From contig NZ_KZ614144.1 of NCBI RefSeq assembly GCF_002884445.1, positions 289,272-353,271 on the forward strand: a DNA stretch of 64,000 nt, written 5' to 3'. The position numbers and the translations under genes were made by a program. Each line of letters starts with the position of its first letter. The stretch's first letter is position 1. The notes beneath the pieces are model-generated. The model saw only the letters and a program-made list of their open reading frames with translations, was not told the origin of the DNA and ran no database searches. Of the stretch, positions 1 to 7,204 are shown in pieces. This DNA is from Paenibacillus castaneae. Its GTDB lineage: Bacteria; Bacillota; Bacilli; Paenibacillales; Paenibacillaceae.

Positions 1-1
1 C

Positions 2-472
2 ATGGCAATAGCCTCTCAGTATCATATTCAGGCAAACATCGTGCGGCCGGGTTACACCTTTGGCAATCCCTGCATAGAGGGCGGGCATCTCTATCCTGAC
101 CGTAAGATTGTAAATATGGTAGAAAGCGCCCTGAAGAATGAACCGATGTCTTTTATTAAAAACGACGGTACGCAATTCATCTGGGGAGGCGACTTAGCCA
201 AAGTATACTCCTCTTTGCTCCATTCCGATGAACTGGATCGCGGCTATTATACTGCTGTGAGTACTGAATTCCGTACATGGGCTCAGATAGCGCAAATGGC
301 CGTAAGCCTTCTTGGTTCCAAAAGCCAAATTTCGTTGGAGGACAAGGGGCGTCCTGAGCCCGAGGCCATGCCAATAGATGTCTCAGAAATTAAGAGTACA
401 TTTGGGTTTGCTTTCAAAGCCGATGAGTACATGAAGCAGCATATTCAATACTTGAGTACATTAGTTAACTGA
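2..472 (+). CDS. NAD-dependent epimerase/dehydratase, C-terminal part (cut by window edge)
   Basis: This is the C-terminal about 156 residues of an extended short-chain dehydrogenase-type sugar epimerase/dehydratase. The Rossmann core lies off the window. The segment resembles the C-terminal half of the complete paralogue at 1383-2357: both carry an N/IVRPGYxFxNP stretch, then a GTQF motif and a TWAQIAQ / SWTEIAQIA stretch. The first ATG visible at base 2 is probably internal. It is followed 66 bp later by a sugar isomerase-like gene on the same strand, so these genes probably form one operon for modifying a sugar or polyol. The substrate cannot be read from the sequence. Confidence 0.75.
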   Translation: MAIASQYHIQANIVRPGYTFGNPCIEGGHLYPDRKIVNMVESALKNEPMSFIKNDGTQFIWGGDLAKVYSSLLHSDELDRGYYTAVSTEFRTWAQIAQMAVSLLGSKSQISLEDKGRPEPEAMPIDVSEIKSTFGFAFKADEYMKQHIQYLSTLVN

Positions 473-538
473 ATGGATCGTTTACATCAATAACAATATG
501 GGCTCAAGATTGCTTGTCATCATTTAAGGAGGAATCAT

Positions 539-1312
539 ATGTCTGACTTTTCAATTGGATCATGGTCATTTCATGCGCTGTTCAATTCTGGGAAAATGAG
601 CTTGTTTGGTTATTTGGAGAGCTTAAAGTATCGCTATCATCTCCGTCATGCAGATATTTGGAACGGAATGCTGCTCTCTACGGAGGATGATTATATCCAG
701 AGCATTAAGGATACGTTGGTTGAAGAAGGAATGACGGTCGCGAACCTTGCAGTGGATGGTGCCGACGTCTGGAATGACGATCCCGCTGTTCGTGAACGAA
801 ACCATCAAAAGGCGCTCTTGTATCTGGATATCGCACGCAGGTGGGGAGTTCAAACTTTGCGGATCGATATGGGGATAAATTCGGTAGAAATGTCCGATGA
901 ACAGTATGAATTTTGTGTTAGCCGATACCGGGAATATGTGCAATTTGCCAATGATCATGGTTTCCTGGTTGGTCCACAGACTCATCAGCAAGCTGCCCAA
1001 TCTCCTCGAAACTTGGAGCGTTTGAATAATGATATTTCTACGCCTGGGTTCGGGATTATACTCAATGTCAACCGCTGGCTTAAGGACAAGGAAATCGGAG
1101 ACGAGATTGTAGCGCCCTTCACGATTCATGCCCAGTTTGATCGGGCGTTCGTGGATTTTACAGGATCGGAGCTGCGTCATAAGGTACAACTATTGCATCA
1201 AGCGGGGTATCAGGGATGCTGGTCCATGGAATTCCGGGGCGGAGCAGATGAATACTTGGAAGTTGAGCGTGATTTGATTGATATTCGACAAGCCGTAAGG
1301 TCGATAACTTAG
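539..1312 (+). CDS. Sugar phosphate isomerase/epimerase-like TIM-barrel protein
   Basis: The 257-residue product resembles the xylose-isomerase-like TIM-barrel (AP endonuclease 2) superfamily, whose members isomerise or epimerise sugars and inositols with a divalent metal. Visible barrel landmarks are DGADVWNDD near residue 75, LRIDMG near 107, an HFxxPQTH-like strand (GPQTHQQ) near 142 and WSMEFRGG near 229, whose Glu is a typical late metal ligand. The start ATG has a clear AAGGAGGAA site 6-7 bp upstream. There is no signal peptide, so the protein is cytosolic. It sits between two paralogous epimerase genes. The family call is from motifs only, and the substrate is unknown. Confidence 0.7.
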   Translation: MSDFSIGSWSFHALFNSGKMSLFGYLESLKYRYHLRHADIWNGMLLSTEDDYIQSIKDTLVEEGMTVANLAVDGADVWNDDPAVRERNHQKALLYLDIARRWGVQTLRIDMGINSVEMSDEQYEFCVSRYREYVQFANDHGFLVGPQTHQQAAQSPRNLERLNNDISTPGFGIILNVNRWLKDKEIGDEIVAPFTIHAQFDRAFVDFTGSELRHKVQLLHQAGYQGCWSMEFRGGADEYLEVERDLIDIRQAVRSIT

Positions 1313-1382
1313 CCAAAAGGATATAGTCATCAGGTAAATCCCAATTATTTTAGTCGATAAACAAAAGGGTGGAGGGATTGCT

Positions 1383-2357
1383 ATTAAAATTTTTATGACT
1401 GGCGGTACCGGCAATATCGGACAAAATGTTACGAAAGCATTGCTTGCAGCAGGACATGAAATCAAATTGCTTACCCGCACGCCGGACCGGATTCCTTATT
1501 ATCAAACTCTTCCGAACGTAACCCTTGTAGAGGGTAACATTCTTGAACTAGACGTAATGGAAAAGGCACTTCAGGGCTGTGATGCTGTTATACATATCGC
1601 GCTTGGTTGGGGCAATGATCCAGTTGAAATGCTTGAGCGTGATACGAAAGTTACGCTCTTCTTGGTAGACGCAGCAGAAAAGGCAGGATTGAATAAATTT
1701 ATTTATACCAGTTCTACTGCTGCAATGGGTGCATTGCGTGATGGTATGGACGAATCGGCGCAGCTGCTTCCGGATAATCTGTACGGTGCAACTAAAGCAG
1801 CTTCCGAAATGTATTTGATGGGCTTTAATAGTTATTACAATGGCCAGGGTGTTAATGGTACCCCGACCCAAATTGCAAGAAACGTGATCCGTCCAGGCTA
1901 CATTTTCTCAAACCCTGCTTATGAAGGCGGCGCATCACAATCTGATGTTCGTTTCTTAAACATTGCCAAAGCGGTTCTTCAGAATGAAGACCTCACTTTT
2001 AATAAATTCGATGGCACTCAGTTTCTTTCGGGTAAGCAGATTGCAGAGCTTTATGTGAAACTGTTAGAAAGTGACTTCAATAACGAAACCTTTATGGCGC
2101 TCGGCAAAAAAATTGTTTCTTGGACAGAAATTGCCCAGATTGCAATCGATTTGACCGGTTCCTCCAGTAAAATTATTGTTCCGAATGCGGATGAAGAGCG
2201 TAAACCTTCCTATTATAATGCAAGCAAAATGGAACGAGTATTCGGATTATGTTTTGAAGGTGATGAAGATCTCAAAGATCATATTCAGTGGAACATAGAT
2301 CGTGCACGCAAATTGGCTGCTGGGGAACCGGTACATGATATATACCACGTATGGTAA
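1383..2357 (+). CDS. NAD-dependent epimerase/dehydratase, probable AUU start
   Basis: Extended SDR enzyme of about 324 residues. The nucleotide-binding TGGTGNIG motif comes at the very N-terminus, the catalytic YxxxK is LYGATKAASEMY (about residue 136 from the first ATG), and a conserved RNVIRPGYIFSNP stretch follows. The first ATG (1395) would begin inside the first beta strand, giving M-TGGTGNIG. The only good Shine-Dalgarno, GGAGGG at 1371-1376, lies 18 bp from that ATG but 6 bp from an in-frame ATT at 1383, which gives the normal IKIFMTGGTG beginning. No ATG, GTG or TTG occurs in frame back to the stop at 1335. I therefore place the start at ATT 1383; a 1-bp error in the A run is the alternative. 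It is a paralogue of the gene at the left edge and lies in the same operon. Confidence 0.75.
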   Translation: MKIFMTGGTGNIGQNVTKALLAAGHEIKLLTRTPDRIPYYQTLPNVTLVEGNILELDVMEKALQGCDAVIHIALGWGNDPVEMLERDTKVTLFLVDAAEKAGLNKFIYTSSTAAMGALRDGMDESAQLLPDNLYGATKAASEMYLMGFNSYYNGQGVNGTPTQIARNVIRPGYIFSNPAYEGGASQSDVRFLNIAKAVLQNEDLTFNKFDGTQFLSGKQIAELYVKLLESDFNNETFMALGKKIVSWTEIAQIAIDLTGSSSKIIVPNADEERKPSYYNASKMERVFGLCFEGDEDLKDHIQWNIDRARKLAAGEPVHDIYHVW

Positions 2358-2396
2358 GCAGCATCTTACAAATACGCTTATAGGAGGAGAGGGAAT

Positions 2397-2840
2397 ATGG
2401 AAGACACCATTCTTAAAACAACACTGGTTTGTCAGATAGCCATGATCGTTCGTGATGTGGAGAAGGCTACAAGCCGCTTTGCCGAGCTTTTAGGCGTTCC
2501 TGCCCCTGCCATTATTATGGCTAATGAAGATGGAAGTGATACAGTTACCTTTATGGGGGAGCCTACGCAAGGAAGAGTAAGGCTATCCTTCTTCCACATG
2601 GAGAATCTGGTTGTAGAGTTCATTGAACCTACGGAGGATCCGACTACATGGAAAGAGTTTCTTGATACGAAAGGCCCTGGGGTTCATCACATCGCATTCA
2701 AGGCAAAGAACAGAATGCTTGAAACAGCAGCTAAGCTGGAGGAATTCGGCTATCCGCTTATTCAAAACGGCGATAAATACGCCTATTTGGAAAGCACAGA
2801 TGATTTGGGTGTTATTCTGGAGCTTCTCGATATTGATTAA
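2397..2840 (+). CDS. VOC/glyoxalase-like protein
   Basis: The 147-residue product has the vicinal-oxygen-chelate pattern: CQIAMIVRDVEKAT at residues 10-23 opens the first beta-alpha-beta-beta-beta unit, GPGVHHIAFKAKN near 98-110 opens the second, and LESTDDLGVILELL closes it. Metal-ligand positions look plausible (H near 102, E near 143), but the first-half ligand is not clear. An AGGAGGAGAGGG site precedes the ATG. Like other VOC proteins it could be a lyase, isomerase or dioxygenase. Its position at the end of the epimerase operon suggests sugar or acid catabolism, but the reaction cannot be named. Confidence 0.7.
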   Translation: MEDTILKTTLVCQIAMIVRDVEKATSRFAELLGVPAPAIIMANEDGSDTVTFMGEPTQGRVRLSFFHMENLVVEFIEPTEDPTTWKEFLDTKGPGVHHIAFKAKNRMLETAAKLEEFGYPLIQNGDKYAYLESTDDLGVILELLDID

Positions 2841-2881
2841 GAAAAGTTGGCATTTAGATCATATATTTAAAACAAACAAAA

Positions 2882-2902
2882 GAAGCCGCATATTGCGGCT
2901 TC
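2882..2902. terminator. Hairpin between convergent genes
   Basis: GAAGCCGCA-TAT-TGCGGCTTC is a perfect 9-bp stem. On the minus strand it is followed by TTTTGTTTGTTTT, fitting an intrinsic terminator for the GH12 gene. On the plus strand the tail (CTGTTGTT) is weaker. It lies between the stop codons of the VOC gene and the GH12 gene. Confidence 0.75.
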
Positions 2903-2936
2903 CTGTTGTTCTACATCAATCCAAGGAACCGCGCAA

Positions 2937-3662
2937 TTAGGAAGAAGTTACGGAATAGCTATTGCAAGTGAAGGAAGCATTCGGTGAAGAAGTAATTTCG
3001 AAACCAAATTGTACGCTGTTTACGATTTCATTACTCATCCAACCCTTGGATTTGATCCAGTTCAAAACCGCCAATATGTCGACTGTACCGGAGTTTGTAT
3101 TGCTGGTACGGACAAACGAAAAAACAGCGTTGGAACCATTGGAGCCCTTGTACACGTTCCAAGTATGCCCACCGACGCTAACATTAGTGTATTCTGCGAC
3201 CGGCTTGCCGCTTGAATCCCAAGAGGAGGCAATAGGTCCGACGGAGCCGTATTTATTCATCCATAGCATGATTTCATGAGCATTATTTCCGGTCCAAATA
3301 TCATAAGTAGATTCAAAGCTGGACCCGCTTGTGGGGACGGTTACGTTAAAAGAGCTAGTGAGGCTTTTGAGCGAAGAGAGCTGCGTGTTAATTACTTTCG
3401 TACTGTTAGGATAAGACTTGACACCGCCGGTATTTGGCTGGTTAGAAGTTACGCCCCAATTGCTGTAAGAATTAGCCCAAATACTTTGCAGCCCCGCACC
3501 ACTGCCCCAAACGTCGTTATAAACAGTGTATCCGCCATTAGACCAGCTTGCAAAATTAGCAGTGGAGCTCCACGTTGCAGCAAAAACAGTTGCGGCTAGC
3601 GTAAGTGAACATAAGCAGACGATTAGAATGGTGGAAAACTTTCGCGTCATTCCCATTATCAT
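2937..3662 (-). CDS. Secreted glycoside hydrolase family 12 endoglucanase/xyloglucanase
   Basis: The 241-residue product has a Sec signal peptide (residues 1-28, cleavage after TVFA) and a compact beta-jelly-roll domain. Two GH12 hallmarks are present: the nucleophile Glu130 in HEIMLWM and the acid/base Glu222 in FGFEI. Aromatic-rich strands such as WNVYKG and VFSFVR line the cleft. GH12 enzymes hydrolyse beta-1,4-glucans or xyloglucan with retention. GGGAGG 7 bp upstream supports the first of two close ATG codons. The gene is monocistronic, with a terminator at 2882-2902 and a perfect CcpA-type cre about 180 bp upstream, so glucose repression is likely. No carbohydrate-binding module is attached. 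Confidence 0.85.
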   Translation of the reverse strand: MIMGMTRKFSTILIVCLCSLTLAATVFAATWSSTANFASWSNGGYTVYNDVWGSGAGLQSIWANSYSNWGVTSNQPNTGGVKSYPNSTKVINTQLSSLKSLTSSFNVTVPTSGSSFESTYDIWTGNNAHEIMLWMNKYGSVGPIASSWDSSGKPVAEYTNVSVGGHTWNVYKGSNGSNAVFSFVRTSNTNSGTVDILAVLNWIKSKGWMSNEIVNSVQFGFEITSSPNASFTCNSYSVTSS

Positions 3663-3839
3663 TTCAAAACCTCCCTCAATGATTTGGTCTGACTTTTAAT
3701 GTGCAGTTAACATCGATGCAATTCGTTACCTCATTTCCCTAGAACTTTAATCGATTATTACGATAATAAGCCTGAAACCTCCTCCTTTTAGGGCATAGTC
3801 GAAGAAAGCAGTAGCGAAGGATGTAGGCTGCTTTCTTAA

Positions 3840-3855
3840 ATGAAAACGCTATCAT
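3840..3855. promoter_or_regulatory. CcpA cre site upstream of GH12 gene
   Basis: ATGAAAACGCTATCAT matches both the TGWAANCGNTNWCA and WTGNAANCGNWNNCWW catabolite-responsive element consensus at every position. It lies in the 362-bp divergent gap between the GH12 gene (start 3662) and the thioredoxin-like gene (start 4025). Confidence 0.7.
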
Positions 3856-3975
3856 TTATTCGCAAATGCAGTATAACATACTTGGTGGATAAAATATCCA
3901 TGCAAATTAAGCGCAAAATTCAGTCGTTTTTTAGAGAATTCAAATCATTAGTTCAAAACGAAAAATATGATGTAA

Positions 3976-3981
3976 TATAAT
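3976..3981 (+). promoter_or_regulatory. Probable -10 box of thioredoxin-like gene
   Basis: A perfect TATAAT lies 43 bp before the ATG. A weak -35 (TTCAAA, 3952-3957) is 18 bp upstream. The rest of the gap 3663-4024 holds the cre site and no open frame. Confidence 0.4.
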
Positions 3982-4024
3982 AAGTGAAAACTTACTAATG
4001 CAATGGGGAAAGGAATGAATCTAG

Positions 4025-4537
4025 ATGAACCGACTCTCCAAATATGCTACGGGTACTATACTTGTTTTAGCTCTAGGATTGGTGATCTATCTTGGAATTA
4101 ACTATTCAATTAAACTTAATGAAGAAAATTCCCGTATTCAATTATCGGAGTTGCGTGGCGGAGCAGAAGTAGAGGTCGATTTTGCCGAGAAACCAACAGT
4201 CTTGTCGATATTTACATCATGGTGCCCCTACTGCAATGAGGATGCTCCCAAAATGGTCGCTTTATATGAGAAATATAAGGATCAGATAAATGTATACGGT
4301 ATTAATGTTACGAATCGAGATGAGCTTTCAGAGGTACAAAGCTATGTGGAGAAACATGGGATTGAATATCCAGTCCTCCTTGATCAAGAAGGAGATGTAT
4401 ACAAGTACTACGGTGGTGATGGTTTCCCGGCTCTCTGCTTTGTGAATACAGATGGTCAAATTATTGATTACATTATCGGATCAGTCAGTCAGGATGATAT
4501 TGAAGCATCATTTAAGAAGCTTCTTGGTTCATCTTAA
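4025..4537 (+). CDS. Membrane-anchored TlpA/ResA-like thiol-disulfide protein
   Basis: The 170-residue product has one N-terminal membrane segment (about residues 9-26) that serves as an uncleaved anchor, followed by a thioredoxin-fold domain outside the membrane. The redox motif is WCPYC (Cys67, Cys70), within TSWCPYCNEDAPKM. A cis-Pro loop is visible as GFPALCFVN near residue 135. ResA-type proteins reduce disulfides, for example in apocytochrome c, or act in redox homeostasis. No cytochrome c maturation genes are adjacent, so the client is unknown. The gene stands alone between divergent and convergent neighbours. Confidence 0.8.
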   Translation: MNRLSKYATGTILVLALGLVIYLGINYSIKLNEENSRIQLSELRGGAEVEVDFAEKPTVLSIFTSWCPYCNEDAPKMVALYEKYKDQINVYGINVTNRDELSEVQSYVEKHGIEYPVLLDQEGDVYKYYGGDGFPALCFVNTDGQIIDYIIGSVSQDDIEASFKKLLGSS

Positions 4538-4705
4538 GACATTTGACCGTTTCTTGCGAAATAACATAAAGAAAAGCATTGCTGAGAATGCCGGTGCAGA
4601 CGAGGAAATAAAAAAGGGGTTATTCCGATGAAGGTATTTTAACGGTTGGGGGTTCTACTGTATTGGAGGAGTGATGAGGTGTAAATCGAGTGGAAGTTAA
4701 AGATC

Positions 4706-5335
4706 TTAAAGCTCTAATGCTTCCTTTGTAATTTTTTTGATGTCAACAGGGCAATTGGAGCTATCTTGAACGATGTCAGGCAAAATATTTTTCAAAAAAT
4801 AATCAACGCAATGCAGCTTTATTTTTTTGATTTTGATGAGCGCTTCGCGGTACATAACTACAAATTCCTTCTCTGTGTTGCCTCTTTGCAATTCAGTAAG
4901 GGCCTCGTAAACTTGATCAAGCTTATCCGCCACTTCAAGAATTAGTCCTTCGGTGGAATCATCCTTGCCCTCGCGCAGTTGTTCGCGGAAAATAGGCTTG
5001 AATTCTTCTGGAATATTCTCTTCTATAAAAAGAGCAATCATTCCTTCCTCCACCTGCTGCAGCATGCCGCGCAGTTCTAGTGAGTAATGCTTAACGGGTG
5101 TTTTAATATCTCCGATAAATATTTCACCGTAATCATGGCTGCTCGTAATCTCGTAAAGCTTCTTCCAATCGATCGTAACGCCATTGCTCTCCTCAATATC
5201 GGCCAATGTTTTCGCGTACTGTACAACCTTCCATGAATGAGCAGATACGCTGTGCTCTTCAAACTTAAACTTTCCTGGGCATCGAATAATACGTTCAAGA
5301 TCATTAAGTGATTGAAAATACGTATGAATTCCCAT
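4706..5335 (-). CDS. HD-domain phosphohydrolase (YfbR-like 5'-nucleotidase family)
   Basis: The 209-residue cytosolic protein has the HD-domain metal ligands in order: His33 in SAHSWK, then His67-Asp68 in SSHDYGE, and a later Asp in EVADKLDQV. Length and motif spacing match the YfbR/COG1896 family, which removes phosphate from deoxynucleoside monophosphates. The longer reading frame begins at TTG 5344, but AAAGGA would then lie only 2 bp away, whereas ATG 5335 has normal spacing, so I use the ATG. It has no operon partners. The specificity is inferred from the family only. Confidence 0.75.
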   Translation of the reverse strand: MGIHTYFQSLNDLERIIRCPGKFKFEEHSVSAHSWKVVQYAKTLADIEESNGVTIDWKKLYEITSSHDYGEIFIGDIKTPVKHYSLELRGMLQQVEEGMIALFIEENIPEEFKPIFREQLREGKDDSTEGLILEVADKLDQVYEALTELQRGNTEKEFVVMYREALIKIKKIKLHCVDYFLKNILPDIVQDSSNCPVDIKKITKEALEL

Positions 5336-5467
5336 GTTATACAATTCCTTTCTAAATGAAATGTTTAGTGTGAAGCATTACAGTTAGTTTAATACTAATT
5401 TGTTAATGGACGATTAAGTTAAATCGATAATATGTAAACTTACAACCGTCAGCACAGTGAATTAAAA

Positions 5468-5488
5468 TGTAAAGTGTACCACTTTACA
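5468..5488. promoter_or_regulatory. 21-bp perfect palindromic operator
   Basis: TGTAAAGTG-TAC-CACTTTACA has perfect 9-bp arms and ends 13 bp before the -35 box of the next gene. It is probably a binding site for a dimeric regulator. I do not recognise the regulator. Confidence 0.6.
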
Positions 5489-5501
5489 GTAATGGAAATC
5501 G

Positions 5502-5530
5502 TTTACATACGAACAGATGTACGCTATAAT
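5502..5530 (+). promoter_or_regulatory. Sigma-A promoter of the LamG-VOC gene
   Basis: TTTACA (5502-5507), a 17-bp spacer and TATAAT (5525-5530) form a near-consensus promoter whose transcript would begin about 33 bp before the ATG at 5571. Confidence 0.75.
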
Positions 5531-5570
5531 CTTAGTGAAATAATATTTCGGAAAAAGGGTAGGTGCTGGA

Positions 5571-6854
5571 ATGGAGGCCACAACTAGCATTGAGTTATCT
5601 GATTTGAAAGCAGTTCATTCACTAATTGAGCAGCAATCAAAAGAGGAGCTTTCGGTCACTACAGGATCTGAAGGCTTTGCAGTAACACCTCTGAAGTACA
5701 GAGTTCCACTCACCATTGAAACGCAGGTCAAAACAGATTCCAACAACATCAGAATCAAATTTGCCAAAGGAATGGTTATTCTCAACTGGGAAGAAAACAC
5801 TCAGGAGATGCGATGGCAAAACCCTGCTTTAGGAGATTGGCTGGGTGCTCCAAACGCTGGTCAGGTGCCGATCAATGAATGGATCACCGTCGCTTGGAAG
5901 ATCGAAGAGAATTTCTCGATTGTATCCGTCGATGGAATAGAGAGGTTAAGGGTAAATGGCGATTACAGTGGCGTAGCAGGCCAAGTTGGGATCGGTACTG
6001 CTTTTAAAGCGAAAGTGAATATAAAATCCCTGAACATTGATGGGGAAACGACTCTGGAGGGGGAGATGATTACACCGCCACCTCGTTTTAGATGGGATGG
6101 GGGATTCCTTTTTGTGCCCTATGACGAGCATGAGAAAGCGATTCAGTGGTATCAAGAGCATATGGGGCTTACTCTGAAGTGGCCAACCGGGGAATATAGA
6201 AATGATCCAGCTTCAGCTGCTGAGAAGATGAGTTCTCTCGAATTTCCGGCAGGAGGCTTGATTCATTTGAAATCGGCTGCTTCTGAAGTGCCACTGAAAC
6301 ATTTTCCAATTGCTTGTCATTCAGAATCGGGAGTTGGGTTTACCTTTAACAGCAATGACCTTTATAGGACTCATCAGTATTTCCATGCATCCTTGAATGG
6401 CGTGGGTGATATTCATGATGGGCCAGATGGAGTCCCCCGTTTCGAGATTGAGGGGTACAATGGTACGAAGCTGGTTGTTCGTTCTGAAGAAAGCAGCGAA
6501 CCAGTTGGCGGCCGAATTAGCAGTTACGGTCCCTGGTATGTCGAAGTTCCGGATCTTGAACGGGCAATTCAATGGTATGAGCAGATGCTGGAGATGAAGG
6601 CGACTCGGATTATCATTCCAAATCTATGTGTAGAGATGGGAGGAAACTTTCATCTGGTTCATAAGACAACTAGCGAATCTCGTAATCATGTTGACGGTGC
6701 GGCCTGCCCTTATTTCTATACGTCATCCATTCACGATGAACAAGATCGGTTCAAATTGCTGGGGGTAGATGTTTCGGAAGTGGTCGGAACAGGCTGGAAG
6801 GCGATGCACATATATGATCCTTTCGGCAACAGAATCAACTTTTGGTCATATTAA
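5571..6854 (+). CDS. LamG-like domain fused to two VOC (glyoxalase-like) domains
   Basis: The 427-residue protein has three visible parts. Residues about 1-150 look like a concanavalin/LamG-type jelly roll, with alternating strands such as IRIKFAKGMVILNWEE and FSIVSVDGIERLRV. Residues about 175-300 and 320-427 are VOC units: FLFVPYDEHEKAIQWYQEHMGL opens one and WYVEVPDLERAIQWYEQMLEM the other, which ends in HIYDPFGNRINFW. There is no signal peptide, so it is cytosolic. It is transcribed alone from a strong promoter with an adjacent palindrome. The enzymatic reaction is unknown, and the jelly-roll call is a weak pattern judgement. Confidence 0.65.
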   Translation: MEATTSIELSDLKAVHSLIEQQSKEELSVTTGSEGFAVTPLKYRVPLTIETQVKTDSNNIRIKFAKGMVILNWEENTQEMRWQNPALGDWLGAPNAGQVPINEWITVAWKIEENFSIVSVDGIERLRVNGDYSGVAGQVGIGTAFKAKVNIKSLNIDGETTLEGEMITPPPRFRWDGGFLFVPYDEHEKAIQWYQEHMGLTLKWPTGEYRNDPASAAEKMSSLEFPAGGLIHLKSAASEVPLKHFPIACHSESGVGFTFNSNDLYRTHQYFHASLNGVGDIHDGPDGVPRFEIEGYNGTKLVVRSEESSEPVGGRISSYGPWYVEVPDLERAIQWYEQMLEMKATRIIIPNLCVEMGGNFHLVHKTTSESRNHVDGAACPYFYTSSIHDEQDRFKLLGVDVSEVVGTGWKAMHIYDPFGNRINFWSY

Positions 6855-6983
6855 ATAGAATAACAACGAAGAATGATTGAGAATGAGCTCAATTACTTAA
6901 CATGTGAGTCCTCCTGGTGCCGAAACTAGGTCACCGCACATGAGTGGATACCCGCGTTACGCCTTCACTAAACTAATGAGATA

Positions 6984-7008
6984 GAGCACCGGGTCAGGTG
7001 CTCTTTTT
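6984..7008 (+). terminator. Intrinsic terminator after the LamG-VOC gene
   Basis: GAGCACC-GGGTCA-GGTGCTC followed by TTTTT. It ends the transcript of the gene stopping at 6854. The rest of 6855-7204 holds an isolated TATAAT at 7097-7102 without a good -35 box. Confidence 0.85.
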
Positions 7009-7204
7009 ACTTTGTAATCGTATGAAATGCTGTTTGATAGCTAATGATTGAACCTTGCCACTATAAATATATCTATTCCTAAACTTCATATAATTGTATA
7101 ATGGTGGTAGTTGCTTGAGGGCTTTTAATACAATTTATAATTGGAATAGTTACTAGTAATATTCTTTGAAAAATTTCATAAGGAAAAGGTGTTGGTTTGT
7201 TTTA

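Noticed and set aside
3778-3790. Strong ribosome-site-like AAAAGGAGGAGG on the minus strand
   Set aside because: No start codon with an open frame follows within a useful distance.
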